Assembly: GCA_012934845.2 (NCBI GenBank)
Contig: WNNJ02003815.1
Span: forward strand, 1-64,000
Source: Pomphorhynchus laevis
Taxonomy: Eukaryota; Acanthocephala; Palaeacanthocephala; Echinorhynchida; Pomphorhynchidae
Length of the DNA: 64,000 nucleotides
Direction of reading: 5' to 3'
Made by a program: the position numbers and the translations under genes. Shown piece after piece: positions 1 to 10,262 of this stretch (positions are counted from its first letter, which is position 1; each line of letters starts with the position of its first letter). The notes below the pieces were generated by a model. The model was not told the DNA's origin. It saw only the letters and a program-made list of their open reading frames with translations, and ran no database searches.

Positions 1-148
1 TGATTTAAATTATAAAAAATCTTAAAACAATTATTTATTTTATTATTTAATTATTAAATTTTGATTTAGCATTATTATTATGTTTTGTTTATTTTATAAT
101 TATATTAAATACTAAGACTCAATTAGCTGATTTGATTTGAACTAAGTC
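1..148 (+). repeat. Penelope-like element 3' tail, 5' part outside the window
   Basis: This is an AT-rich tail ending in the conserved block ACTCAATTAGCTGATTTGATT. The same tail recurs at 16.84-16.97, 17.27-17.41, 17.58-17.69, 28.34-28.51, 40.83-40.99 (minus), 54.2, 54.9, 55.6 and 55.9 kb. At 28.1-28.5 kb it follows a PLE reverse transcriptase ORF, so I read it as the PLE 3' UTR. This copy diverges slightly from the usual ACGTAGACTCAG version. Confidence 0.7.
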
Positions 149-468
149 ATATCAGGAAAAAGTATTTTTTAGAATTATAAATGATAAAATATTTCAAATA
201 AAAAATGTAAATGTAAAACGATATTAAAAAATGTAAATTTATTTATTTTTTAATTAATTAACTTAAAAGTGACGATATTAAGCGATAAAAATTAATTTTA
301 ATGATTGTTTTTCCAAACCTATGATATGTTTCCTTGAATAACTGTTTAGATTTGAAGCTTCTAATCATCATGTTTTCTTTAGAGTACAATGTGGAAAGTG
401 TTCTTCGTTATATTGCTTGCCATGAACGTTGTCTGTACATTTATTAATTTTTAGAGAGATTACAAAAT
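149..468. other. AT-rich leader region of TRIAP1
   Basis: No gene or named repeat is visible here. A short pyrimidine run ending in TTTTTAG lies about 15 bases before the TRIAP1 start codon and could be a 3' splice site for a 5' UTR intron; this is inference only. Confidence 0.3.
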
Positions 469-747
469 ATGAAAAGTATAAATCCAGATTGCCAATTGTT
501 GAAGGATACATATGACAACTGTTTTAACCAATGGTTGAAAGAAGTATTTCTTCGAGGAAAAAGTGACGGATCTGACCCATGCATTGATTTGTTCAGCAAG
601 TATCAAAAATGTGTAAAGGTAGTAAACCGCAAACTTGCTAAAATTTTATCTAGTAACATTTATATATTTGAAGGACACTTTACGCAAGAAGAAAATAGAA
701 ATCAAGGAGCCGTTTCTAGAGGATTTCTCGCTAAACGCTTACGATAA
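469..747 (+). CDS. TRIAP1: TRIAP1/Mdm35-like twin CX9C protein
   Basis: The 92-residue product matches TRIAP1 (Mdm35 in yeast), a mitochondrial intermembrane-space protein that pairs with PRELI-family proteins to shuttle phosphatidic acid for cardiolipin synthesis. What is seen: two CX9C motifs, CQLLKDTYDNC near residues 8-18 and CIDLFSKYQKC near 38-48, with the family spacer FLRGKSDGSDPC between them. TRIAP1 proteins start in the same way with a short MxS leader, which supports the ATG at 469. The C-terminal third (after about residue 50) does not resemble the family, although IYIFEGHF may correspond to the IEGLEF block. The length is slightly above the usual 70-80. A very short intron in that part cannot be excluded, but the frame is open without one. 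Single gene with no operon context. Confidence 0.85.
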   Translation: MKSINPDCQLLKDTYDNCFNQWLKEVFLRGKSDGSDPCIDLFSKYQKCVKVVNRKLAKILSSNIYIFEGHFTQEENRNQGAVSRGFLAKRLR

Positions 748-1480
748 AAACAAGCGAAAATAATGATTTACGTTTGCCAATTGTATATTTTTTACACAAT
801 CTGAGAGAAAATCTAGTTGCCTGATTTAAATCTGTACACAAGGCAACGTATTTTTAAGATTGCATGTTCTTGCAAAATTGATTGTTTCTTTAGAAACATT
901 CATCAGAATGTTTTAGGGATATTGAGTACATTTTCTTTGTCGACATGTAATAACAACTTTAACATTAAACAAACGCTAATTTTTTAATCTGCGCTGAGAT
1001 TTAATACAAACGCAGAAAATACGATTTTTATATGTTATTAATACTGCGTTTCCTGGGTTGTAGATAGCGGAAGTTTCTTTATATATTAAGAGAAGCTGCG
1101 AAATAAGCAGTTTTTACACCGACGAATAAGCAGTCATGGACAAGCAGCAGCGAAGCTATTGCTACGAATATAAGATGGCTCTCTTATTCCTATAAAATGA
1201 CGTACTGACTCAAAAGAAATTTAGTTTCGTGACATGGCGAGTCTGTCCTGCCCTTAATAAATACATACCAATGCCTCGTATCTTACAAAAAAGCCAAATC
1301 GTTAACAGTTAGTTAAACTTTCTTTGTTATTCACTTCGTAAATTACAAGGAAAGCACATCCAGGAGACGGTGATTTCTTTGTACTTTATAATACCGGTCA
1401 TTTAATGAGCCCGCTGATGTCTATTACATTGAAAATAATTCACTGTATTAACTTCGAAAGCGCAAGCTACGTTATGCAAT
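748..1480. other. Intergenic, nothing recognised
   Basis: Moderately AT-rich sequence downstream of TRIAP1. I see no coding exon, tRNA or named repeat here. Confidence 0.4.
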
Positions 1481-1484
1481 TAGC

Positions 1485-1690
1485 ATATAGTAATTTCTTC
1501 CTGCTTTAATCTATATATAGTATGTTTTTTATATGTATTCGTTGTATGTGCTGCAACTGATGCGGCTTCTCAAAGCCGAAACGGTATGCCCTCTTGCAGT
1601 GTTGAAACATTAAATTCTCTACGTATAGAGAGATCCAGATATGTGTAATAGACAGTCCTGGTTAAACCAAATCTCAACAACAATAAAGCA
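1485..1690 (+). repeat. Hammerhead-bearing repeat, copy 1
   Basis: The block starting CTGCTTTAATCTATA and ending AATAGACAGTCCTGGTT is repeated at 52.24-52.46 (minus strand) and 52.62-52.81 kb (plus strand). All copies hold the hammerhead fold described at 1547-1603, followed by a short palindrome CTCTACGTATAGAG. This copy is isolated from the cluster at 52 kb, so the repeat is dispersed. Confidence 0.75.
1547..1603 (+). ncRNA. Type I hammerhead ribozyme, decayed copy
   Basis: Helices and core read in order: stem I 5' strand CTGCAA (1551-1556), core CTGATGC (1557-1563, where CTGATGA is the norm), stem II GGCTT-CTCA-AAGCC (1564-1577, five perfect pairs), GAAA (1578-1581), stem III CGG-TATG-CCC (1582-1591), TC at the cleavage position (1592-1593), and stem I 3' strand TTGCAG (1594-1599). 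The very short stem III is typical of hammerheads described from Penelope-like elements and retrozymes. The A9 to C change and a C-C mismatch in stem III suggest that this copy no longer cleaves. Confidence 0.75.
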
Positions 1691-2095
1691 TTTCGCTGTA
1701 ACGTATCTCACTAATATCGTGATTTCAATAATCATCCATAAGCACCTTAACATACACTTAAAATAACTCGAATTTATCATTAAGATTATGTAGGAATTGT
1801 TATGAGTAACCGTTTTTTCTAATGAGCAAATTCATAAAATCTATTTTACCATTTGTTAACCATCTTCGATCCATCTAGGGATTATTGCTATTTGAAACTG
1901 AACCCGCTGTTATCGTGTCCTGATTGACTTGATGACTGCGTGTTCTTGGAATCTCTTTAAAATCAGTACTCGTTGTATATAAATTATATTTTTCGTTGTG
2001 TTGTAAATGTAGCGATTCAAATATTTCCACTAATATGTCGTGCAATAACGACCGAATTGCAAATCGAATTGATTTCTTGTAGACTTACTATTTAT
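1691..2095. other. Intergenic, nothing recognised
   Basis: No ORF of note, tRNA or repeat is seen between the hammerhead repeat and the retroelement remnant. Confidence 0.4.
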
Positions 2096-2099
2096 TATG

Positions 2100-3460
2100 A
2101 TAATTGAAATTCGAAACACGTCAACAGATGTCGTCTATCAATATCGTTCATCATGCTTAGTAACAAGAATGCTCTGTAATATTAAGAATATAATATTAAT
2201 CTGAATAGGAATTCATCTGAATATAATATTAATTAATTTTACTTAAAAATAATACGAATTAAAAAATAATTATTTCAAATAATTCAAATACTTGATATTT
2301 GAATTATTGATGAATTATATATGATACAATTATTATTTGATGTTGAAATGAATTACAGCATTCGGGATGTTTGTTCATTACCTACGGATTTTGGTGGAAT
2401 TGAAATTCGAAACACGTCAACATATGTTGTCTATCAATGTCGTTCGTCATGCTTAGTAACAAGAATGCTCCGTAATATAAATTACGAAAATATAGAAGCT
2501 CTAACGACAAAAACTGTCAGAAAAACTTAATTTAAAAAGAGGTAGATCAAAGTACTTTAAACAAGATAATGGGAACTGCTCCATATGAAATGAAAAAGGC
2601 TTTACAATATGCATATTTGAAAGGAGCATCTAATTGGTTAACGTGTAAGCCTATTGTATCTCAAGGGTTTCACATGTCCACACAATAATTTAAAGATGCA
2701 TTGATCGCTCGCTACAACTTGACTCCTAGGAACTTGCCTAAGCAGTACATATGTAAGCAACAACTAACAACAACTCATGCCCTCTCTGTAAAAGAGGACG
2801 ACTCAATTTTATTCGACACAATGAGGTTCGTGATTTTTTGTTTAAAGCTATGAGTGAGTGTTGTTGGAGAGTGTATACAGAGCCATAATTGCAACCAGTA
2901 GATGTTAGGACTGTTTTCGAATATTCGACAACTACTCGACAAAAAGATGTCAGGGCAGATATTGTTTGTAAAGAACTTTTCTGAGAGAAACTGGATATGA
3001 CATTTTTCGATGTCTGCATATACAATAACCATGCTCCTGCCTATCTTAAAAAATCTCCAGAACAAGATTTTCATTATCATGAACAACGAAAGTACGCGAA
3101 ATACGATGAAAGTATTCGGGAAATTGGACACAGTGGATTCTGTCCATTAATATGGGCTGCCATTAGTGTCACAGGAACCGTGTACAATATATGTTTAAGG
3201 AATATAGCAAGGAAAATGTCGGTTAAGCGAAAGTGGGACTATGTATCATCTATTACATGGCTACGTACAAAAATAAGTATCCTATTGACAAGGATGCGTT
3301 CAGCGAGTCTGAGAAATCATCGAACAAGTAGCCGCGATATTGAACAGAACACGTGTTAAAGAATTCGAAATGGATTGTTAATTTTTAAACGATTATTTAA
3401 AGTTCTAATTAAGGCTCATTTGCGGGAACCGATGTCAATGTAATATATATTAATAAAAAT
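2100..3460 (+). mobile_element. Retroelement remnant with LGGLGI...FFDVRVFN-type C-terminal region
   Basis: Pieces in different frames match the C-terminal part of a widespread invertebrate retroelement protein. Seen are SLPTDFGGIEIRN (family LPxRxGGLGIxNP), KGASNWLTCKPI (KGASSWLTxLPI), DALIARYNLTPRNLP, THALS followed by an RHNEVRD-like stretch, and FFDVCIYNNHAPAY (FFDVRVFNPNAPSY) with HEQRKYAKYDESIREIGHSGF. I do not assign a class with certainty. It is old and broken into several pieces. About 80 bp at 2104-2185 is repeated at 2400-2481, so part of the fragment is duplicated in tandem. Confidence 0.6.
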
Positions 3461-4086
3461 CAAAAAAGTAATAATTAAAAATATATTATTATCAAATATC
3501 ATTAAATATAAAATGATATTTTAAATAAAATGATATAAATAAAATGAATAAATATAAATAAAATGATTTAAATAAAATGATATAAATAAAATGATTTTTT
3601 ATTAAATATCATTTTATTATTTAATATTTAAAAATAAATATTTTCAAATGAGATTAGTTTTTGCTGACCATATGTCTATGGCCTTCGATTCAGTGTAAAA
3701 TAAAATATTAATATTATTTTCCTTGAATAAATGAAAAAGCCACATAAGCAGTTGTACATGTTTAATCTAATTTAATCTAATTAATCTATCATTTAATCTA
3801 ATATAATCTAATTATAGTCAAATTTCAAATGAAAGTTAAAATAATATATCAATTTATTAATATAATTTATTTTATTTATTTCATTTTTCCTTGAATAAAT
3901 GATACAATTGATAATACAATTTTTTATAATATAAAAGATTGTAATATTAAAATAAATTATATTAATATTGAACAGAACACGTGATAAAGAATTTGAAATG
4001 GATTGTTATTTTTAAACGATTATTTAAAGTTCTAATTAAGGATCATTTGCGGGAACCGATGTCAATGTAATATATAAATAACATGT
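3341..4086 (+). repeat. Direct repeat pair around a simple-sequence spacer
   Basis: About 112 bp at 3341-3455, covering the end of the retroelement ORF and its 3' flank (AGTTCTAATTAAGG...GGGAACCGATGTCAATG), recur at 3968-4080 with few changes. The roughly 500-bp spacer is very AT-rich and contains an ATAAATAAAATGAT microsatellite (about 3520-3600) and two TCCTTGAATAAATGA blocks. It looks like a local duplication with a simple-repeat expansion. Confidence 0.7.
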
Positions 4087-4124
4087 TTTAGTAAATTATA
4101 TTTAAAAAAAATATATAATAATTC

Positions 4125-4490
4125 AGTGTACAGTGATGCTGATTGGATTGAAAGGACCACACGAGGAAATACAGCTCATGTAGGCAATGAATATTCACAA
4201 TAATAACAGACAGCTTACGGTTTACTGTCCGGCGAACAATTCGTTTAAGAACGAATATTAATAAAATTCGGTGTTTGGTGGATTCGAATTGCGAATAATA
4301 GTTACCGCTCACACCAATTAGAGAACACAAATTGTGCAATTGGGTATATAAGCTAAATAAAAATCAGCATTTCAGCGACAAGGAGTTCAGCCGGAACCGA
4401 AACGAAATGCAGTGCGTGGGCTCACTGCTGATGAGGTCCACCTACGATGATTGTAGTGTACATTGATGCTAATAAGATTGAAAGAACCAC
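4125..4490 (+). mobile_element. LTR-like fossil (possible solo or tandem LTR)
   Basis: A segment of about 330 bp starts at a TGTACAGTGATGCT block and is followed at about 4457 by a second copy of its first 45 bases (TGTACATTGATGCT...GAAAGAACCACAC). Near its end it has a TATA-like GGGTATATAAGC (about 4343-4354) followed by an initiator-like TCAGCATTTCAG, as in LTR promoters. No gag or pol was found beside it. It is treated as a fossil; the family is unknown and the assignment is inferred from layout alone. Confidence 0.35.
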
Positions 4491-5189
4491 ACAAGTATAA
4501 TATAATAATATAATAAATAATAGTTACCGCTATTTTTAAAAAACCACGCGAGGAAAATATGAAACCGATTGATATAATAATAAATGTATTATTTATTGGA
4601 TAATTATTGTAATTCATAATTTTTAATCTTGAAATCAATGAATTTGTACAAAAAAATCTTTATTTTTCATTTAATCATTTAAAGTTTGTATTTACGATTA
4701 CGAATTAACAACTTTTTATTTCCATAAACACGTGAATTGAAATCATTTGAAATTTTTAAGTTATTTGACTTTTAATTATGAAATTTCAAAATATACAATA
4801 ATGCCTTAATATGAACTTTATTCATAACACTTAATTATTAAACAAATATTATTTTAATTATTTAACAATCAAAAAAGTTCACGTGTTTCGTGGAAATTAT
4901 AATAAAAACACTATAAAATAGGCACTTTTTAATTGCACAATAGAACAACTTACCAATTTAATTGCACAATAGAACAACTTACCAATTTAATTGCACAATA
5001 GAACAACTTACCAATTTAATAGCACAACTTAACTATTAGCCTGATCACTATTACTCTGATCTCAAATACATAATGATTTTGTGTAAAAAACAAATTAAAA
5101 TAAATACAACTTTCCCGTTCTTTTGTAAAAGTTATAAATATTATTTTCACTATTTACCTCCACTCCCATAACTATTTTCTGCCGTGTCG
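4491..5189. repeat. AT-rich stretch with a 29-bp tandem repeat
   Basis: At 4931-5030 a 29-bp unit beginning AATTGCACAATAGAACAACT is present in three near-perfect copies (starts 4931, 4960, 4989) plus a partial fourth. The rest of the interval is AT-rich without visible genes. Confidence 0.8.
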
Positions 5190-6170
5190 CACGAGGTTTT
5201 GTCCTAGTTCCCCCGATTGTCTCTCTTCTACTTGGCGATCTCTCTCCGTTTATCAAACCTACTACTTTAACGTCATGCAATACGCCGATGACATCATCTA
5301 TGCTCATGCACCCGCCCATCGCATATACGATATCGCAATTTCTGCCTCCAACTGTCGTTCTTCTATCTACAAACGTCTCTATATCTTCGTCTCGTTCTAA
5401 ACCCAGACAAGTCCAAAATAATGTGGGTCCCACCATCAACCTAACATATATCATCCCCCTGTATCTTCTGCCCCATCAATCATCCCCATAGTACACAATC
5501 TCGCTTTCTTATGCTTCCATTTCGATTATCACCTTTTCCTTGAACTCTTCGTCCGTGATAAGGTCCGCTCTTTTAACTTAATTATCAGTGACATCCGCTG
5601 TATCCGCCTTCTTCTCGACTTCCGTCCCTGAATGCATCTCTTTTCATCGCTTCTTCTCCCTAAAATCGATTACTGCCTCATCCTTTTCGCCAATTCTCCA
5701 AAATCCATCATCCCACCCCTTAAACGAATAATCAACTCCGCCGTTCGAGTGCTCTTTCGTATCCGTCGCTTCGACCACACATCCACATAGCTTGCCCAAC
5801 TCTCCTGGTCCACCATCTACATCCGCATACAACTCCGCCTTTTCGTAACTTTTCGTCTCATCACTGTCGGCTCCCTATCGTTCATCATACTCGCTTTCTT
5901 AGACGACACTCGCCCCACCTCTCTATCACTGCGTTCCCATAATTGCATCTTACTCCACGTTCGCAATTACTCTAACAAATATGTCCTCCGGTCCTTCCTC
6001 GTCGACGCCCCACTCGCCTGGAATCAGCTCCCTCTCGACGTCCTCCGCACTTTCTTTTTAATCACATTCAAATACCTCCTACGTTCCCACCTTCTCGACA
6101 CATGATTTAGATTTTTTCGTGGTTATGTAAGCCTGCGCCGTCACGCATTTGCCAAGTAAAAATAAATATA
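5190..6170 (+). mobile_element. LINE lineage A, 3' half (RT to 3' end)
   Basis: Conceptual translation gives the RT catalytic block VMQYADDIIYAHAPAHRIYD at about 5272-5331, then the thumb and C-terminal region (VRDKVRSFNLI, KIDYCLILFANSPKS, LAWNQLPLDV), with several stops and frame changes. The family is the same as the copies at 8.7, 42.5 and 43.6-46.8 kb. The 3' end near 6170 runs into an AAATAAATATA tail. Most likely a 5'-truncated, inactive insertion upstream of the exon-like ORF at 6.2 kb. Confidence 0.8.
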
Positions 6171-6199
6171 TTTTTTATATAATTTAAAATCTTTCCAAT

Positions 6200-6611
6200 T
6201 AGCATTCAAGACCTTATTCAGCTGAATGAAAGTACTGTAAGCATTCACGATCAACCAATTATAGTAGCTGACGATCAAGCAAGCTCGACTGATAACAAAG
6301 ACAGTATTGTATACTTGTCTGAACGCTCAAGTAGCGTAAAGCAGTTATTTGACATGTCGCTGAATGATCACGAAAGTCAAGATGTTGATGATCCAGACGT
6401 TTTTGTAGCAAACAACACTATCGATAACTCGGAACACAGTAGGGATACTTTGAACAGCACAGAACGGCAATCGAGCAATATGGGATCAATCAAGATCGGA
6501 TCGAGCAATATGAGATCCAGCAAGATCAGGTCAAGCAAAATCAGGTCAAACGGAATCAGGCCAAACGGGATCAGATCAAGCAAGATTAGATCAAGCATTA
6601 ACAAAAACTAA
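6200..6611 (+). CDS. Unrecognised exon-like ORF with SSKIR-type repeats
   Basis: An open frame runs from an acceptor-like CCAATTAG at about 6200 to a stop at 6609-6611. The first part is acidic and serine-rich (STDNKDSIVYLSERSSSV, DDPDVFVANN). The last 35 residues are built from a degenerate five-residue unit (SSKIR, SNGIR, PNGIR) encoded by a 15-bp minisatellite at about 6475-6600. No family is recognised. It has no convincing ATG, so if real it would be a terminal exon. The upstream flank is occupied by the LINE A insertion. It could also be non-coding. Confidence 0.3.
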
Positions 6612-6766
6612 ATAAATTGATATTGCTTGATTAATAATTTGCTGTAAATGAGTTACTTTTATACTTAGAATGTAAACATGTGAAAACAAATATCTAATAT
6701 CTTTTTGATTTTAGTTGGATATCGAAACAGTAAATTTTACAAATGTTATTTTATTTACTTTATTAT

Positions 6767-6886
6767 GTACGTTGCTTCAATGCTATTTTATCATCCAATA
6801 GCAGTACGCTACATTTCAATATTGGCAAACCAATTCAGTATTTAGGTCCACAAATACTGATAAAAAATAGGATTGAAGCAACGTAC
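6767..6886. mobile_element. 120-bp MITE-like element with inverted ends
   Basis: Inverted ends GTACGTTGCTTCAAT (6767-6781) and ATTGAAGCAACGTAC (6872-6886) are perfect complements and extend imperfectly inward through TGCTATTTTAT / AAAAATAGGA. The short internal part has no ORF. A single copy is seen here, so the class is not assigned. Confidence 0.65.
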
Positions 6887-8014
6887 CTTATGAAGTTATC
6901 AAAATTTCAATTGTAACAAGGACTGCACGGGTATATTAACTTACAACAAATTTTACTTGCTAACATACGCGCAAGTAGAGATCATTATGCTTAAAGAAAT
7001 AATCGTAATGGGCAGCATGCTACCCAACATCGTTATTATTATCCAACGAAATCTAGTTTTGACTGATATGGCCAAGAAACAAACTGATTTGGTTCTAATT
7101 CATGCCAACGGAGATAGTTACGCATTGATGGATTCAGTGTATATGAGATTAAATTTGAATAAAAAATTGCTGTAGTGACATGATTTAATACCAATGCAAC
7201 ATTACGAAAAAAAATATCGTCAGAGAATTCTTAGCAGGATGAAGATTGAGAATTCTCGTCATTTCCTTCAGAGGTTTCTTTCAACTTGTATTTTATAATA
7301 ATTAAAATACAACGTTTCTTCGAAAAGCAAATATTATCACCATTAATATATCGTCATTAATATTTAAAATTGTATATTGTTATAATAATTATTTCTATTT
7401 AAAATATAGCTACATTTTACTTTAAAATTTATTAAAATTTTTGAATTTCGTATTGTCTGGCACATAATCTATATATTTATATTCTCTAATTCAATTATTT
7501 CTGTTTTGTATACAAACGATGAATATTTTTCAGATATAATTTACTTAAATCCGTTTTTTGTTTATTGTAAAAATTCATTTAAAATAATTTTTATAAAAAT
7601 AAATCTTAATCTTATTAGCAAATCAACAGAAATATTAATTATGAAGTAAAATTTATATGGAAGCTCTTGAATTAAAATATTCACTAAATTTATAGTAGAA
7701 GGAATGATAAATATTTCGGAAAAATGAAAATAGAGCCCTAGACCAATAGATGTTCGGAACTCATGGTGTATAAATTAGCATAAAAGTATTTATACACTAG
7801 TCACCTGAACATTTCAATCCACAATTTTGTATCACACAACCATAATATAGATTTAGATATTATAAATTATAGATTTACGATAATTTAGATAATCACAGAT
7901 ATAATTATCCATATTTAATCTGTATCGAATTATAGATAAAAATGTACGATTATTTAAATAAATACTAAATCCACAATCTTCTTCCATTTCAAATATATAT
8001 ATTATTATAGGAAC
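6887..8014. other. AT-rich intergenic, nothing recognised
   Basis: A 72-codon open frame at 6957-7175 has no ATG start, no homology I recognise and no splice context, so I do not call it. No RNA gene or repeat is seen. Confidence 0.4.
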
Positions 8015-8200
8015 AAAGAAGAAAATATCCTTTATTTGATTAAAATTCTATATTTTGATAGCTCCTGCTAACGGAGCTATCAAAATATAAAAAATGTTTC
8101 ACATTTTTTTAAATGTAACATTTTTTGTAATCATGATGATGATAGCAGGAGCTATCAAAATATAGAATTTTAATCAAATAAAGGATATTTTCTTCTTCTT
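8015..8200. mobile_element. Foldback element carrying GATAGCTCCTG arms, copy 1
   Basis: The left arm (8015-8074, AAGAAGAAAATATCC through GATAGCTCCTGCT) is the complement of the right arm (about 8142-8200, AGCAGGAGCTATC through GGATATTTTCTTCTT). Arms of about 55 bp flank a spacer of about 70 bp. A related but shorter palindrome is at 26.67-26.79 kb, so this is a foldback/MITE family. Confidence 0.8.
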
Positions 8201-8689
8201 TCATATAATAATATATATTTTAAATATTATATATGGAACAATAATCTAATATTAATATAATAATTTAATATTGATATGATTTATTATATATTCGTAGATA
8301 TATTTATCATTCGATTGATCAGCATTTGATGGATATGGAATATTTAGTAATCGTCGCTTAATTGGAAGTTAAAAAACTTGATTGAATAAAAAATACCTGA
8401 TCATCTCGGTGAGACGAATTGTACCGTGTAACCCCGAATAGGGATAAGCATAAAGAAAGAAGTCATAATGTTTGCAGAAATCTTAGATAAGTGAACTCAT
8501 TTTTTCAAAGATGCCGTAGAGTGAAATTGATAGAATACGTTAAAAATATACATGTTCTACAGACGCGAAGATACATTGTACCTCCTTGAAAATTTTGTTT
8601 TTTTTTCTAGCGCGACAAGCAATACTCGCATGAAATCCTAGAAGCCAACATGTATTGATTATTTTTGACATGTCTGTGCATACTCTTAA
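8201..8689. other. AT-rich intergenic, nothing recognised
   Basis: No gene or named repeat is seen between the foldback and the LINE A fragment. Confidence 0.4.
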
Positions 8690-9750
8690 TGCTATTTTTC
8701 ACTATGGAGAGGTCGTCGGAATCGGAGTGCCAGGATTCGGTGAGGCAGAAGAGATCGATGAATTGCTTGGTGAATAGGTTGATAATAAGATTGGATTTAT
8801 GGAGAATAGATATAGTGTTGGAGGCCGAGGCGGAAACCGTGTGTGGTGGTGGTGAAAGGGGCTAGCGAAAAAGACACATAGGGGAGTTGAAGCGCCATCG
8901 AATTTTGGGGCGCGTGTGGACAACTTGAAAATTTCCGTCGATGTGTCGAATGGAGAGAGATGTTTCGCCGTTGTTCTCGCGGTGGTGTTTTTCGAGGCGG
9001 ACAGTATAGAGTTGAGTGATTTATGAAGAAGTGCGGTCGGGGAAAATGCGGGTGGTTGAAGAGGGCATGTGTTTAAATTGTCGGGAGAAGACAGAGTACG
9101 CGTGAGAGCGATGCTTGAAAACAATTTTCAGGAGAGGGAGCTAAGAAGGATTAGATTGAGAAGATTTGTTTAGACGGATGAATGTGAGAGGATATATGTC
9201 GTTTAAAAATGATGGTTTATCCGCAGGAACAACAGACGAGAGGATGGATCTGAAGACGGACTATCGTTGTCGAGACGTACTTGTGGATATAAGGAGGTGG
9301 AGGGAATGATATTAGTGGCGATGACGCAACGATCACGAGAAGGAAAGCATTTCCGTAAAGGAGGATGAATGAGTGTGAGATCACGATAGGAGAGCTAGCA
9401 GTTGAGGATTTGAAGGGAGTTGGTTTGACGGCAGAAGACAGAGGATAAAGATAATATAGATGGTGGCAAGCGATGTACGGAAAGGCTATGGGTGGAAAGA
9501 TCATGGAGGTTGGTGGAGGTGATTTTGATTGATGGATGTATATTATTGAGAAACGAGACAGGATGGAGGGACGGGGCTGTCGGAGAGTGAAGATGACATT
9601 GAATGGGAAGTGTATATGGTAACGGGGTCAGTGGGTGGAGAAAGGATATTAGAAACGACGGGGTAGTTTGAGTGGACGTGTTAGATGTTGATATGTGTTT
9701 ATGGGAGAGGTTGCGGTTTAATTTGTTTGCACAAAATCTACATAGAAAGT
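8690..9750 (-). mobile_element. LINE lineage A fragment, ORF1/endonuclease junction region
   Basis: The minus strand is richer in G+C than its surroundings. The frame at 9124-8702 contains FKLSTRAPKFDGAS followed by a serine/proline-rich stretch. This corresponds to IFMLYTQGQKFDGVHLSP and the following region of the lineage A copy at 45.5-45.3 kb, just before the endonuclease start. Upstream sequence to about 9750 follows the same element. No RT is present, so it is an internal fragment. Confidence 0.65.
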
Positions 9751-9885
9751 CTTCTTTAGACTTACTGTTGTCGCAGGCGATTGTTGTCCAGACGCTGCAT
9801 TCGTGTGTCGAGCACTGTACTTGCAGTTGATCATAGCTAGTGTCGGTCTTAGCTGTTTATAAAAATATTATATATATCGAATTAC

Positions 9886-10003
9886 AAGATTCGATACTTG
9901 TTGTGATTTAAGACAGGCGGATATGACCGACGTAGTTCATATTTATATAGGAACTACGTCGGTCATTGCTGCCTGTCTTAAATCACCACAAGTATCGAAT
10001 CTT
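9886..10003. repeat. 118-nt near-perfect hairpin
   Basis: AAGATTCGATACTTG (9886-9900) pairs with CAAGTATCGAATCTT (9989-10003), and pairing continues inward through TGATTTAAGACAGGC / GCCTGTCTTAAATCA and GACCGACGTAGTT / AACTACGTCGGTC. The loop is about 14 nt (CATATTTATATAGG). This is either a small foldback transposon or a long-hairpin RNA locus. No second copy is seen in the window. Confidence 0.8.
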
Positions 10004-10149
10004 ATAATGATCACAGCACGTGTATAATATGTTATATATAATAATAAACGTAGCAAGAATGCAGCATCTTCTAAAGGATCGTTTAGGAGATTGTCAGCTA
10101 GGAACCTCACAATTCTTTCCATCGTTTTTCTCCGGCATCATATCGAATA

Positions 10150-10232
10150 TTAACTTGCACGCTTCCCTCGTATATTGTTAACTCACACGCTTCCCGTGTA
10201 TATTGTTAACTCACACGCTTCCCGTGTTCATT
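10150..10232 (+). repeat. 28-bp tandem repeat, three copies
   Basis: The unit TTAACTCACACGCTTCCCGT plus GTATATTG is repeated at 10150, 10178 and 10206 with a few differences. Confidence 0.8.
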
Positions 10233-10262
10233 AAGAGAGTTGAGTTCTCTAGAAAATATTCA

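Noticed and set aside
4420-4450. CTGATGAGGTCC near 4.43 kb as a fourth hammerhead
   Set aside because: No GAAA at the required distance and no closing stem I.
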